Part shown: piece after piece, positions 27,002-38,161 of the stretch | How the letters are laid out: each line of letters starts with the position of its first letter | Numbering within the stretch: the stretch's first letter is position 1 | The notes under the pieces: model-generated | Told to the model about the DNA's origin: nothing | Databases searched by the model: none | Seen by the model: only the letters and a program-made list of their open reading frames with translations | NCBI RefSeq assembly: GCF_900109095.1 | Contig: NZ_FNYZ01000001.1 | Location: 992,001 to 1,056,000, forward strand | DNA length: 64,000 nucleotides | DNA from: Sphingobium sp. AP50 | GTDB lineage: Bacteria > Pseudomonadota > Alphaproteobacteria > Sphingomonadales > Sphingomonadaceae | Direction: 5' to 3' | Position numbers and translations under genes: made by a program

Positions 27002-27558
27002 GCCGGATGGACCAGTTGCTTGCCGCCATCGATGCGCCGGGCCTGCATCTGGAGCAAATGCACGAAGCGCATCGCGAAGTGTTGCGCGCCATCTGTCCGC
27101 TGAACGACGCGGTATGGGATATCTATCCCGTTCGTTTCGCCGGACCGGATTTCGATGCCGCATTTGACGGCACTCTCGTCAATCCCGATCGCTGCCCTTT
27201 CATGGTCTTTGCCGAGGGGCAGGCCGTCGGCATGTCCGGCTATCTCAACCTGTCTCCGGCGGATAATGCGCTGGAAATCGGCCTGACCTATATGGCGCCG
27301 TCAGCGCGCGGCACGGGCCTCAATAGCCAGATCAAGCCATTGCTGATCGGCCGGGCGATCGACTGCAGCTTTAACCGCATCGAATTTCGCGTCGACGCCC
27401 GCAATATCCGATCGCAAAAGGCGGTGGAGAAGCTGGGTGCGGTGCGCGAAGGCATGTTGCGCAAGCAGCGCATCACCTGGACCGGCCATGTCCGCGACAC
27501 GATCATCTATTCCATCCTCGCCGACGAATGGCGTGACAGGCTGGCCGCGCAGGGATAA
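26998..27558 (+). CDS. GNAT-family N-acetyltransferase (RimJ/RimL-like)
   Basis: A 186-residue acetyl-CoA-dependent acetyltransferase. [20 protein letters not shown] gives the beta4 strand and the pyrophosphate-binding loop (R/Q-x-x-G-x-G/A, here ARGTGL). The C-terminal [20 protein letters not shown] and [19 protein letters not shown] are characteristic of the RimJ/RimL type, which acetylate N-terminal amines of proteins or small molecules. The target is unknown. It starts inside the tdk stop codon (ATGA overlap), and truB follows after 11 nt. Confidence 0.9.
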   Translation: MSRMDQLLAAIDAPGLHLEQMHEAHREVLRAICPLNDAVWDIYPVRFAGPDFDAAFDGTLVNPDRCPFMVFAEGQAVGMSGYLNLSPADNALEIGLTYMAPSARGTGLNSQIKPLLIGRAIDCSFNRIEFRVDARNIRSQKAVEKLGAVREGMLRKQRITWTGHVRDTIIYSILADEWRDRLAAQG

Positions 27559-27569
27559 GGCCCGCCGCC

Positions 27570-28487
27570 ATGCACGGCTGGATCATCCTCGACAAACCCC
27601 ATGGCCTCGGTTCGACGCAGGCGGTCAGCGCGGTGAAGCGCGCGCTTCGCACACAGCGGGAATTGCTGGGCGGAACGGAAAAGTGGAAGGTCGGCCATGG
27701 CGGCACGCTCGATCCGCTGGCAACCGGCGTGCTGCCGATCGCGGTCGGGGAGGCGACCAAGCTGGCGGGCCGGATGCTCGACAGCGACAAGATTTATGAC
27801 TTCACGATCAAATTTGGCGAGCAGACCGACACGCTGGATCTGGAGGGGAAGGTTGTCGCGAAATCCGACGTCATTCCGAACTTCGGTGATGTTGAGGATG
27901 TTCTTGCTGATTTCGTCGGAGAAATAGATCAGGTCCCGCCCGTTTACTCGGCTATCAAGATAGATGGTGCGCGCGCCTACGATCTGGCACGGTCGGGAGA
28001 AGCGCCAGAAATCAAGAGCCGCCGCATTACTATCTATGCCTTGGATTATCTCAGCGAGGAAGCCGGCAGCGTCACCCTGCGCGCGCATGTCTCCAAAGGC
28101 ACCTATATCCGCTCCCTTGCCCGCGACATTGCGCTGGCGCTGGGGACGGTGGGCCATGTCACCATGCTGCGGCGGATCAAGGCCGGGCCGTTCACCCTGG
28201 AAACCGCGATTTCGCTGGACAAATTGGACGAAGCTGCTAGGGGCGGCACCATCGGTGGGCTTATGCTCCCGTTGACGGCGGGGCTGGACGACATCCCGGC
28301 TCTCGCAGTCTCTCCCGATGAAGCACTGGCTCTCCGACAGGGGAAGGTGCTGTCGGGGTCCGACATTGCCACCGGCCTTCATCTGGCGTTCGACGGGATC
28401 ATTCCCGTGGCGCTGGTCGAAGCGCAGGACGGAGACATCCGGGTAGTGCGCGGATTTAACCTGATGCCGAAGGAAGAAGACAGATGA
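27570..28487 (+). CDS. truB: tRNA pseudouridine(55) synthase
   Basis: Isomerises U55 in the T loop of tRNAs to pseudouridine. The 305-residue protein begins [16 protein letters not shown], contains the catalytic aspartate in [20 protein letters not shown] (about residues 47-66), [17 protein letters not shown], and the RNA-binding [18 protein letters not shown]. The stop overlaps the rpsO start (ATGA at 28484-28487), so the two are translationally coupled. Confidence 0.96.
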   Translation: MHGWIILDKPHGLGSTQAVSAVKRALRTQRELLGGTEKWKVGHGGTLDPLATGVLPIAVGEATKLAGRMLDSDKIYDFTIKFGEQTDTLDLEGKVVAKSDVIPNFGDVEDVLADFVGEIDQVPPVYSAIKIDGARAYDLARSGEAPEIKSRRITIYALDYLSEEAGSVTLRAHVSKGTYIRSLARDIALALGTVGHVTMLRRIKAGPFTLETAISLDKLDEAARGGTIGGLMLPLTAGLDDIPALAVSPDEALALRQGKVLSGSDIATGLHLAFDGIIPVALVEAQDGDIRVVRGFNLMPKEEDR

Positions 28488-28753
28488 CGATCACTGCCGA
28501 GCGCAAAGAAGCGCTTATCAAGGAATATGCCCGCGTTGAGGGTGACACCGGTTCGCCGGAAGTCCAGGTTGCGATCCTGACGGAACGCATCACCAACCTG
28601 ACCGAGCATTTCAAGGGTCACCACAAGGACAATCATAGCCGCCGTGGTCTCCTGATGATGGTCAACAAGCGTCGTTCGCTGCTGGACTATCTCAAGAAGA
28701 AAGATCAGGCTCGCTATGTCGACCTGATCGGTAAGCTGGGCCTGCGTAAGTAA
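28484..28753 (+). CDS. rpsO: 30S ribosomal protein S15
   Basis: Primary 16S rRNA-binding protein of the platform region and partner of 23S rRNA bridge B4. At 89 residues it has the standard length and core: [57 protein letters not shown]. It lies between truB and pnp as in most proteobacteria. In other bacteria S15 represses its own translation, but no such structure can be claimed here because the start lies in the truB coding end. Confidence 0.97.
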   Translation: MTITAERKEALIKEYARVEGDTGSPEVQVAILTERITNLTEHFKGHHKDNHSRRGLLMMVNKRRSLLDYLKKKDQARYVDLIGKLGLRK

Positions 28754-28768
28754 GTCCGCTATAAAGGG

Positions 28769-28790
28769 ACGGCCCCATTCGGGGCCGTTT
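28769..28790 (+). terminator. Hairpin after rpsO
   Basis: A perfect stem ACGGCCCC (28769-28776) / GGGGCCGT (28781-28788) with loop ATTC is followed by only TTT. It probably terminates or attenuates rpsO-to-pnp transcription. The remaining gap to pnp (about 140 nt) has no gene and presumably holds the pnp leader. Confidence 0.6.
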
Positions 28791-28928
28791 CCGATTCTGG
28801 AATGGGGCGCAATCCGGCGCCCTGTTGCATATCAGGGGCCAGATGATGCCCCGAAACCGATGTGGGCCGGTTAGCCCGCAACACAGGCCCCGCCCGGCAA
28901 TAGGGCCAGGTGGGCGAAGGAAAACTCT

Positions 28929-31265
28929 ATGTTCGATGTAAAGAAAGTTTCGATTGAGCTGGCCGGCAAGACGCTGACCCTCGAAACCGGCCGTATCGCG
29001 CGTCAGGCTGACGCTGCTGTGCTGGCGACCTATGGCGAAACCGTGGTGCTGTGCGCCGTGACCGCCGCCAAGAGCGTGAAGGAAGGTCAGGACTTCTTCC
29101 CGCTGACCGTCCACTATCAGGAAAAATATTCGGCCGCCGGTCGCATTCCGGGTGGCTTCTTCAAGCGTGAACGTGGCGCGACGGAAAAGGAAACGCTGGT
29201 TTCCCGTCTGATCGACCGCCCGATCCGCCCGTTGTTCCCCGAAGGTTTCTATAACGAAATCAACGTCATTGCTCAGGTTCTGAGCTTCGATGGCGAAAGC
29301 GAACCCGATATCGTGGCGATGATCGCCGCATCGGCTGCGCTGACCTTGTCGGGCGTGCCCTTCATGGGCCCGATCGGCGCTGCCCGCGTCGGTTACAAGG
29401 ATGGCGAATATCAGCTGAACCCGAGCCTTGACGAAGTGAAGACCGGCGACCTCGACCTGGTCGTTGCCGCCACCGGCAACGCGGTGATGATGGTCGAATC
29501 CGAAGCCAAGGAACTGTCGGAAGACGTCATGCTCGGCGCTGTCCTGTTCGCCCATGAAGCTAGCAAGAAGATCGTCAACGCGATCATCGACCTGGCCGAA
29601 AAGGCCGCGAAGGACCCGTGGGAAATCGCCAAGAGCGATGACACCGAAGAGCTGAAGAAGAAGCTGAAGAAGCTGATCGGCAAGGACATCACGGCCGCCT
29701 ACAAGCTGACCGACAAGTCGGCCCGCTCGAACGCGCTGAACGAAGCCCGCGCCAAGGCGAAGGCATCGTTCGCAGCCGACGGCCTGGACGCCCAGACCGT
29801 GATGGCCGGCATCAAGCTGACCAAGAAGCTGGAAGCGGAAATCGTGCGCGGCGCCATCCTGAAGGACGGCAAGCGCATCGACGGCCGCACCACCACGCAG
29901 ATCCGCCCGATCGAAGCGATGGTCGGCTTCCTGCCGCGCACCCATGGTTCGGCCCTGTTCACGCGCGGTGAAACGCAGTCCATCTGCACCACCACGCTGG
30001 GCACCAAGGACGCCGAGCAGATGATCGACGGCCTGACCGGCCTGCATTATGAAAACTTCATGCTGCACTATAACTTCCCGCCCTATTCGGTCGGTGAAGT
30101 CGGCCGCTTTGGTGCGCCGGGCCGTCGTGAAGTGGGCCATGGCAAGCTGGCATGGCGTGCGCTGCACCCCGTCCTGCCCAGCAAGGACGAATTCCCCTAC
30201 ACCATCCGCGTTCTCTCGGACATTACCGAGTCGAACGGTTCCTCCTCGATGGCCACCGTCTGCGGCGGTTCGCTCTCGATGATGGACGCCGGTGTGCCCC
30301 TGAAGCGCCCCGTGTCGGGCATCGCCATGGGCCTGATCCTGGAAGGCAAGAATTTCGCTGTCTTGAGCGACATCCTTGGCGACGAAGATCATCTGGGCGA
30401 CATGGACTTCAAGGTGGCCGGTACCGAAGAAGGTATCACCACCATGCAGATGGACATCAAGGTTGCCGGCATCACGCAGGAAATCTTCGAAGTCGCGCTG
30501 CGTCAGGCCAAGGAAGGCCGCGCGCACATCCTGGGTGAGATGAGCAAGGCGCTGTCCTCGACCCGTACCGAGCTGTCGGCCCATGCCCCGCGCATCGAAA
30601 CGATCCAGATCGACAAGTCGAAGATCCGTGATGTCATCGGCACCGGCGGCAAGGTCATCCGCGAAATCGTCGCCGAAACCGGCGCGAAGGTCGACATTGA
30701 CGACGAAGGCATCATCAAGATTTCCTCGTCCGACACGGCCCAGATCGAAGCCGCGAAGAAGTGGATTCTCGGCATCGTCGAGGAAGCCGAAGTCGGCAAG
30801 GTCTATGTCGGCAAGGTCGTCAATATCGTCGACTTCGGCGCGTTCGTGAACTTCATGGGTGGCAAGGACGGCCTCGTCCACGTCTCCGAAATGAAGAATG
30901 AGCGCGTGGAAAAGCCGACCGACGTCGTGTCGGAAGGCCAGGAAGTGAAGGTCAAGGTTCTCGAAATCGACCCGCGCGGCAAGGTTCGCCTGTCCATGCG
31001 CGTCGTAGATCAGGAAACCGGCGAGGAACTGGAAGACACCCGTCCGGCTCGCGAACCGCGCGAACCCCGTGGTGATCGCGGCGACCGTGGTGATCGTGGC
31101 CGTGGCCCGCGCCGTGACGGCGGCGACCGTGGCGGTCGCGGTGGTGAAGGGCGTGGTGATCGGGGCGGCGATCGGGGCCCGCGCCGTGACCGTGGCCCGC
31201 GCAGCGAAGGCGGCAATGATGACGGCCCCAGCGGTGGTCTGCCCGACTTCCTGACCCAGGACTGA
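28929..31265 (+). CDS. pnp: Polyribonucleotide nucleotidyltransferase (PNPase)
   Basis: Phosphorolytic 3'-5' exoribonuclease and degradosome partner. The 778-residue protein carries two RNase PH domains (about 1-230 and 310-545, with [32 protein letters not shown] and YEKF-type [17 protein letters not shown]), a KH domain (about 555-615, [13 protein letters not shown]) and an S1 domain (about 625-692, [20 protein letters not shown]). The C-terminal tail of about 70 residues is an Arg/Gly/Asp-rich repeat ([12 protein letters not shown]...), likely for extra RNA or RNase E contacts. Confidence 0.97.
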   Translation: MFDVKKVSIELAGKTLTLETGRIARQADAAVLATYGETVVLCAVTAAKSVKEGQDFFPLTVHYQEKYSAAGRIPGGFFKRERGATEKETLVSRLIDRPIRPLFPEGFYNEINVIAQVLSFDGESEPDIVAMIAASAALTLSGVPFMGPIGAARVGYKDGEYQLNPSLDEVKTGDLDLVVAATGNAVMMVESEAKELSEDVMLGAVLFAHEASKKIVNAIIDLAEKAAKDPWEIAKSDDTEELKKKLKKLIGKDITAAYKLTDKSARSNALNEARAKAKASFAADGLDAQTVMAGIKLTKKLEAEIVRGAILKDGKRIDGRTTTQIRPIEAMVGFLPRTHGSALFTRGETQSICTTTLGTKDAEQMIDGLTGLHYENFMLHYNFPPYSVGEVGRFGAPGRREVGHGKLAWRALHPVLPSKDEFPYTIRVLSDITESNGSSSMATVCGGSLSMMDAGVPLKRPVSGIAMGLILEGKNFAVLSDILGDEDHLGDMDFKVAGTEEGITTMQMDIKVAGITQEIFEVALRQAKEGRAHILGEMSKALSSTRTELSAHAPRIETIQIDKSKIRDVIGTGGKVIREIVAETGAKVDIDDEGIIKISSSDTAQIEAAKKWILGIVEEAEVGKVYVGKVVNIVDFGAFVNFMGGKDGLVHVSEMKNERVEKPTDVVSEGQEVKVKVLEIDPRGKVRLSMRVVDQETGEELEDTRPAREPREPRGDRGDRGDRGRGPRRDGGDRGGRGGEGRGDRGGDRGPRRDRGPRSEGGNDDGPSGGLPDFLTQD

Positions 31266-31305
31266 TATTTCGCGCCGGACGATAACGTCCGCGTGGAAAC
31301 TATTG

Positions 31306-31350
31306 AAAACGGGGCGTCCGAATATCGGGCGTCCCGTTTTTATTTTATTC
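31306..31350 (+). terminator. Rho-independent terminator of pnp
   Basis: A 16-bp stem (31306-31321 with 31325-31340, two G-U pairs, loop ATA) beginning AAAACGGG and closing CCCGTTTT, then TATTTTATT. It is strong and correctly placed 40 nt after the pnp stop, ending the superoperon. Confidence 0.85.
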
Positions 31351-31425
31351 CGCTCGCAGACTGATTTCGATCAAGGCGACCCGGAATGGTTCTGCTAGGG
31401 TAACGACGAACTGTCGGGGATCATC

Positions 31426-32445
31426 ATGCAGCGGAGTAATGCGCGCTTTGTCGAACGCCTTCCGCTCGTCCTGAAACGGCCGATCTATGCCTATGCGCTG
31501 ACCCTGATTTTCTGCGTGGCAGCGTTGCTGCTGCGCTTTGCGGCCGAACCGCTGCTGCCTACCGGCTATCCCTTCGTCACTTTCTTTCCGGCCGTCATCC
31601 TGACATCCTTCCTGTTCGGGGTGAGGCCGGGGATATTTGCGGCGGTCCTGTGCGGCTTTGCGTCCTGGTATGTCTTCATCCCGCCGATGTTCGGCTTTGC
31701 GATGAATCCGGCGGTCGCAGTGGCGATGCTCTTCTACACCGGCGTCGTCGTCATCGACATCCTGCTGATCCATTTCATGCAGCGCGCCAATTTCAACCTG
31801 GCGGTGGAGCGGGAGCGCAGCCGCATGCTGGCGGACAATCGCGAACTGCTGTTCCGCGAATTGCAGCATCGCGTATCGAACAATCTTCAGGTCGTGGCCG
31901 CCATGCTGTCGCTTCAACGGCGGCAGATCGACAATGATGTGGCGCGCCGTGCGCTGGATGATGCATCGGCGCGACTGGCGCTGGTCGGCCGGATCAGCCG
32001 GGCGCTCTATGATCCGTCGGGCAATGGACAGGATATCGGCGCGTTCCTGACGGCGCTGTCGACCGATATCGTGGATGCCAGCGGACGGCAGGATCTGGCC
32101 GTCAGCGTCGTCGCGCCCGATGCGATGCGGCTCGATTCCGACATGGCGGTATCGTTTGCCCTGATCGTGGCGGAAGCGGTCAGCAATGCGATCGAACATG
32201 GCCTGCCCGATCGCGCTGGCCGCATTCAGGTGACATTGGCAGAGGTGGAGGACGGGCTCATGCTGGAAGTCGTCGACGACGGCCGGGGCATCCCGGCGGA
32301 CTTCGACAGTGCCAATAGCCAGTCGCTGGGCCTGCGTATAGCCAATGCGCTGGCCAGCCAGCTTGGCGGGCGGTTCGCGCTCTTCCCGGGGCAGGCGGCG
32401 GGGACGGTCGCCAGGCTCGATCTGCCCGCGGCGGCGGCTTGTTGA
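31426..32445 (+). CDS. Membrane sensor histidine kinase (DUF4118, HisKA_2)
   Basis: A 339-residue sensor. Residues 20-115 form a hydrophobic DUF4118/KdpD-like bundle of about four membrane helices (AYALTLIFCVAALLLRFA, FFPAVILTSFLFGVRPG, FAAVLCGFASWYVFIPP, VAMLFYTGVVVIDILLIHF). The kinase core is of the HisKA_2 (HWE-related) class, with the phospho-acceptor in LFRELQHRVSNNLQVVAAML (about 145). The HATPase domain follows, with EAVSNAIEHG (N box) and VVDDGRGIP (G1 box). There is no adjacent response regulator; such kinases often feed the general stress response or light signalling. The stimulus is unknown. Confidence 0.88.
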   Translation: MQRSNARFVERLPLVLKRPIYAYALTLIFCVAALLLRFAAEPLLPTGYPFVTFFPAVILTSFLFGVRPGIFAAVLCGFASWYVFIPPMFGFAMNPAVAVAMLFYTGVVVIDILLIHFMQRANFNLAVERERSRMLADNRELLFRELQHRVSNNLQVVAAMLSLQRRQIDNDVARRALDDASARLALVGRISRALYDPSGNGQDIGAFLTALSTDIVDASGRQDLAVSVVAPDAMRLDSDMAVSFALIVAEAVSNAIEHGLPDRAGRIQVTLAEVEDGLMLEVVDDGRGIPADFDSANSQSLGLRIANALASQLGGRFALFPGQAAGTVARLDLPAAAAC

Positions 32446-32488
32446 TCGCACCGCATTCTGGCGCTTGGCGGCGGCCATCGGCTAAGCT

Positions 32489-33286
32489 ATGACCCGCCAC
32501 ATGCTGATGAAAAACATGTCGCGCGTCGGCGCGGTCGCCGCTCCCGCTTTGCTCGCTATTCTGCTTTCGGGTTGCTCGACCTCGAAGAACAAGGCGGATA
32601 CGCTCTATGTCGCCCGCGACGTGTCGACCCTGTATAATAGTGGCAAGGCGCGGCTCGACCGGGGCCAGTATAAGCTGGCCGCCGCCCTGTTCGATGAAGT
32701 CGAACGTCAGCATCCCTATTCGCCCTGGGCACGCCGGGCGCAGCTCATGTCGTCGTTCAGCTATTATCTGAATCAGGATTATGCCGAATCCATCTCGGCG
32801 GCGCAGCGCTTCCTGTCGATCCACACCGGCAACAAGGACGCGCCCTACGCTTATTATCTGATCGCGCTCTGCTATTATGAGCAGATTGCCGACGTGACCC
32901 GCGACCAGAAGATCACCCAGCAGGCGCTGGATGCGCTGGGTGAACTGATCCGTCGCTATCCCGACACCCGCTATGCCGCCGACGCGCGCCTGAAGGTCGA
33001 TCTGGTCAACGATCACCTTGCCGGCAAGGAAATGGAAGTCGGCCGATTCTATCAGCGCCGTGGCCAGTGGCTGGCCGCTACGCTGCGTTTCCGGTCGGTG
33101 GTCGACAAATATCAGACCACGACTCACACGCCCGAAGCGCTGGAGCGACTGGTCGAATCCTATCTGTCGCTGGGCATCCCTGCCGAAGCGCAGAAGGCCG
33201 CCGCGGTGCTGGGTCGCAACTATCCCGGCACCAAATGGTATGAGCGGTCCTACAAGCTGATGCAGGAACATCCGCCCAAGGCGTGA
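32489..33286 (+). CDS. bamD: Outer membrane protein assembly factor BamD
   Basis: Essential lipoprotein of the BAM complex that inserts beta-barrel proteins. The 265-residue protein has a lipoprotein signal (VAAPALLAILLSGCSTSKN) with a LLSGC lipobox. Tandem TPR-like repeats follow: LYNSGKARLDRGQYKLAAAL, DEVERQHPYSPWARRAQLM, SFSYYLNQDYAESISAAQRF, ALCYYEQIADVTRDQ, and YSVVDKYQTTTHTPEAL-like repeats. recN follows after 50 nt, a common alphaproteobacterial pairing. Confidence 0.95.
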   Translation: MTRHMLMKNMSRVGAVAAPALLAILLSGCSTSKNKADTLYVARDVSTLYNSGKARLDRGQYKLAAALFDEVERQHPYSPWARRAQLMSSFSYYLNQDYAESISAAQRFLSIHTGNKDAPYAYYLIALCYYEQIADVTRDQKITQQALDALGELIRRYPDTRYAADARLKVDLVNDHLAGKEMEVGRFYQRRGQWLAATLRFRSVVDKYQTTTHTPEALERLVESYLSLGIPAEAQKAAAVLGRNYPGTKWYERSYKLMQEHPPKA

Positions 33287-33336
33287 TGCCTGCTTTGCCT
33301 GTTCCCCTTTTGTGCGTTGACAGGTAGAAGCGCGTC

Positions 33337-35001
33337 ATGTTGACCTCGCTGGCCATCCGCAATGTCGTGCTGATCGAGGCGCTGGACCTGGAGTTCGGCG
33401 CCGGCCTTTCCGTGCTGACCGGCGAAACCGGGGCAGGCAAGTCGATCCTGCTCGACTCGCTGGGTCTGGCGCTGGGCGCGCGTGCCGACAGCGGACTGGT
33501 GCGTAACGGGGAAGCGCAGGCCAGCGTCGTCGCGACCTTCGAGCCGCCCGCCGCCGACCATCGTGTCAGCGCATTGCTGGCCGACAATGGCATTGATATG
33601 GAGCCGGGCGAACCGCTGCTGATCCGTCGTCTGGTGAAGGCCGATGGCGGCAGCCGCGCCTTCGTGAACGATCAGCCCTGTTCCGCCGCGTTGCTGCGTG
33701 ACCTTGGTGGGTCGCTGGTCGAAATCCATGGTCAGCATGATGATCGCGGCCTGCTCAATCCGCGCGGGCACCGCGCGCTGCTCGACAGCTATGGGCGCTG
33801 TGATGCGGGTTCGGTGGCATCGGCCCATGCCGACTGGCGCACGGCCGCCAGCGCCCTGTCACAGGCGCGCGAGACGGTCGAGACTGCGGCGCGCGATCGC
33901 GACTATCTGACCCATGCGGTGGAGGAATTGCGCAAATTCGCGCCCGAAGCGGGTGAAGAGGCCACGCTGGCCGAAGAGCGCGCGACCATGCAGAAGGGCG
34001 CGCGGCTGACCGATGACCTGTCTGCCATCGGCGATTGCCTGACCGGATCGGATGGCGGCCTGGCCCAGTTACGGCAGGCGGCGCGTCGGCTGGACCGTAT
34101 CGCGGGCGAGGAACCGCTGCTGAGCGCCGTGCTGGAGGCGCTGGACCGGGCCGTGGTGGAAGCGGGGGAGGCGGAGGATCGGCTGGCCGAAGCGGCCGAG
34201 GCGCTGAGTTTCGACCCCGCCCGGCTCGACTCCATCGAAACCCGCCTGTTCGACCTGCGCGGTCTGGCCCGCAAGCATCAGGTGCAGCCCGATGATCTTG
34301 CTGCGCTGTGCGAGGATATGGCGGCGAAGCTGGCCGCGATCGAGGGCGGGGAAGAACATATCGCGGCGCTGGAAAAGACGGTCGCGAAAAAGGCCGCTGC
34401 CTATCGCACGGCAGCGCAGGCGCTGTCGGGCGAGCGACAACTGGCCGCCGGCCGGCTTGATGCGGCGGTGGCGGGCGAACTGGCGCCACTGAAGCTGGAT
34501 GCCGCGCGTTTTCGCACGGTGGTCGCGCCGCTCGACGAGGGGCAGTGGAGCGCGCAGGGCATGGACCGGGTCGAGTTCGAGATTTCGACCAACCCCGGCG
34601 CGCCCTTCGCGCCGCTGGCGAAGATTGCGTCGGGTGGCGAACTGTCCCGCTTCATCCTGGCGCTCAAGGTCGCGCTGGCCGAACGGGGCGGGGCGGACAC
34701 GCTGATCTTTGACGAGATCGACCGGGGCGTGGGCGGCGCGGTGGCCGATGCGATCGGCGAGCGTCTGTCGCGACTGGCGCAGAGCAACCAGATCTTGGTC
34801 GTCACCCACAGCCCGCAGGTCGCGGCGCGGGGCGCGGGTCATATGCTGATCGCCAAGTCTTCGGACGGCACGGTGACGCGCACCGGCGTCCATGCGCTGG
34901 ACGATGGCGAACGCCGCGAGGAAATCGCGCGGATGTTGTCGGGCGCGGAGATTACGGCGGAAGCGCGGGCGCAGGCGGAGCGGTTGCTGGAGCGGGTGTA
35001 G
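33337..35001 (+). CDS. recN: DNA repair protein RecN
   Basis: SMC-like ATPase for double-strand break repair. The 554-residue protein has the N-terminal Walker A (GETGAGKSILLDSLGLALG, about 28-46), LVEIHGQHDDRGLLNPRGHR, a central coiled coil (about 150-360, rich in A, E and R), a C-terminal signature motif (KIASGGELSRFILALK), Walker B (TLIFDEIDRGVGGAVADAIG) and VVTHSPQVAARG. Length and motif set are complete. Confidence 0.96.
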   Translation: MLTSLAIRNVVLIEALDLEFGAGLSVLTGETGAGKSILLDSLGLALGARADSGLVRNGEAQASVVATFEPPAADHRVSALLADNGIDMEPGEPLLIRRLVKADGGSRAFVNDQPCSAALLRDLGGSLVEIHGQHDDRGLLNPRGHRALLDSYGRCDAGSVASAHADWRTAASALSQARETVETAARDRDYLTHAVEELRKFAPEAGEEATLAEERATMQKGARLTDDLSAIGDCLTGSDGGLAQLRQAARRLDRIAGEEPLLSAVLEALDRAVVEAGEAEDRLAEAAEALSFDPARLDSIETRLFDLRGLARKHQVQPDDLAALCEDMAAKLAAIEGGEEHIAALEKTVAKKAAAYRTAAQALSGERQLAAGRLDAAVAGELAPLKLDAARFRTVVAPLDEGQWSAQGMDRVEFEISTNPGAPFAPLAKIASGGELSRFILALKVALAERGGADTLIFDEIDRGVGGAVADAIGERLSRLAQSNQILVVTHSPQVAARGAGHMLIAKSSDGTVTRTGVHALDDGERREEIARMLSGAEITAEARAQAERLLERV

Positions 35002-35014
35002 CAGGCCAACCTCG

Positions 35015-35083
35015 GTTCGTTTCGAGCGTGTCGAGAAACGGGAGCGCAGCGCTTATTGCTTCTCGACTTCGCTCGAAGCGAAC
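35015..35083. repeat. REP-like inverted repeat after recN
   Basis: The left arm 35015-35037 (GTTCGTTTCGAGCGTGTCGAG then AA) and right arm 35060-35083 are inverted copies, differing by one inserted base and two or three substitutions. The loop contains a small palindrome AGCGCAGCGCT. The CGAGCGAAGTCGAGAAG core relates it to the element at 4524-4644. Confidence 0.8.
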
Positions 35084-35112
35084 GGATAATGAATGCAACC
35101 AGGGGAAATTGC

Positions 35113-35487
35113 ATGACCCATAATCGCAGAGACATGCTTGGCCTCACTGCCGCCGCGGTTGCCGCAACCGCCATTCCTGCCGCCGCGCAAGAGTCGAAGC
35201 CCCTTTACGGTCTGATCGGGCAGATGCTCGCCAGCCCCGGCAAGCGCGACGAACTGGTCGGCTATCTGAAGGAAGCGACCAGGGCGATGCCCGGCTGCCT
35301 TTCCTATGTCGTGGCGCTCGACACCGCCAATCCCGACGCGATCTGGATCACCGAAGTCTGGGACAGCCGTGAAAGCCATGCCGCCTCGCTGAAACTGCCC
35401 GCTGTCCGCGCGGCCATCGCCAAGGCGCGCCCGATCATCGCGGGCTTCCCGCAGCATTTCGAGACGGTGCCGGTGGCGGGGGTGTAA
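35113..35487 (+). CDS. Tat-exported ABM-domain protein (putative quinol monooxygenase family)
   Basis: A 124-residue protein with a twin-arginine signal (NRRDMLGLTAAAVAATAIPA) ending AAAQ, followed by a single antibiotic-biosynthesis-monooxygenase (ABM) ferredoxin-like domain. The domain shows LYGLIGQMLASPGKRDELVG, MPGCLSYVVALDTANPDAIW and WDSRESHAASLKLPAVRAA. Such domains form dimeric beta-barrels that act as cofactor-free monooxygenases (YgiN-like) or heme/quinone binders. ATG 35113 follows AGGGGAAAT. It stands alone between two palindromic repeat blocks. Confidence 0.87.
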   Translation: MTHNRRDMLGLTAAAVAATAIPAAAQESKPLYGLIGQMLASPGKRDELVGYLKEATRAMPGCLSYVVALDTANPDAIWITEVWDSRESHAASLKLPAVRAAIAKARPIIAGFPQHFETVPVAGV

Positions 35488-35513
35488 TTCCGCCATTTGC
35501 TGCGTGGATTATT

Positions 35514-35720
35514 GTTCGCGCAGAGGCGCAGAGCGCGCAGAGGATGAATTTTTCACGGGGAGAAGCGAAGGCGTGGAGATTTTTTGAGTGGCCTTCGGCT
35601 GACGGACATAGCGGCTCTCAGGAAAAAAACTCTGCGTCCTTTGCGCCTCTGCGCGAACACAATCTTCAGAAATTGGTTTGCCGACCAATTCTCTCCGCGT
35701 CTTCGCGCCTCCGCGTGAAC
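35514..35720. repeat. Cluster of four related 28-29 nt repeats, two direct and two inverted
   Basis: Copies at 35514-35542 (begins GTTCGCGCAGAGGCGCAGAG) and 35552-35579 (begins TTCACGGGGAGAAGCGAAGG) read forwards. Copies at 35630-35658 and 35692-35720 read in reverse. Copy 1 best matches copy 3 and copy 2 best matches copy 4, so the pairings cross rather than nest. A separate perfect palindrome AATTGGT/ACCAATT lies at 35671-35690. The block fills the 281-nt gap before ligA and contains no gene. Confidence 0.8.
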
Positions 35721-35759
35721 CGGAAAGGCGAGCTTTCGCAGGAGCACGACTGAGGCTAA

Positions 35760-37886
<2,127 letters not shown>

Positions 37887-37932
37887 CGGGCCTGTCTCCC
37901 GGCCTATCGTTGGGGGCATCACTATGATCCGC

Positions 37933-37971
37933 AAAAGGCGGCCATGTCTTACAGGGACATGGCCGCCTTTT
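37933..37971 (+). terminator. Rho-independent terminator of ligA
   Basis: A perfect 16-bp inverted repeat, AAAAGGCGGCCATGTC (37933-37948) and GACATGGCCGCCTTTT (37956-37971), with a 7-nt loop. It lies 47 nt after ligA and is effectively bidirectional because it has both A and T ends. Confidence 0.85.
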
Positions 37972-38161
37972 GCGTTCGGCTTCGCTCGCCGGGAGCAACG
38001 TAGCCTGCTGCAACAGTTTGCCACAGGGCTGTCATTTTTTTCGGAGGCAATCCGAAAAGCCTGCGTCAAGGGTGATGAAGAGTCCGAAAACGACCTTTGG
38101 GAGAGGAGGGACGCGGCACATGCCCGAGGCGATCGTCCGGGCAATGGGACAGGGGGAATTT

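Noticed and set aside
28692-30881. 729-codon minus-strand frame opposite pnp
   Set aside because: Antisense shadow of a highly conserved gene; no RBS or domain.
31060-31220. Short tandem repeats at the pnp 3' end, resembling a repeat array
   Set aside because: They encode the Arg/Gly/Asp-rich PNPase tail in frame; units are irregular and there are no spacers, so it is not a CRISPR array.
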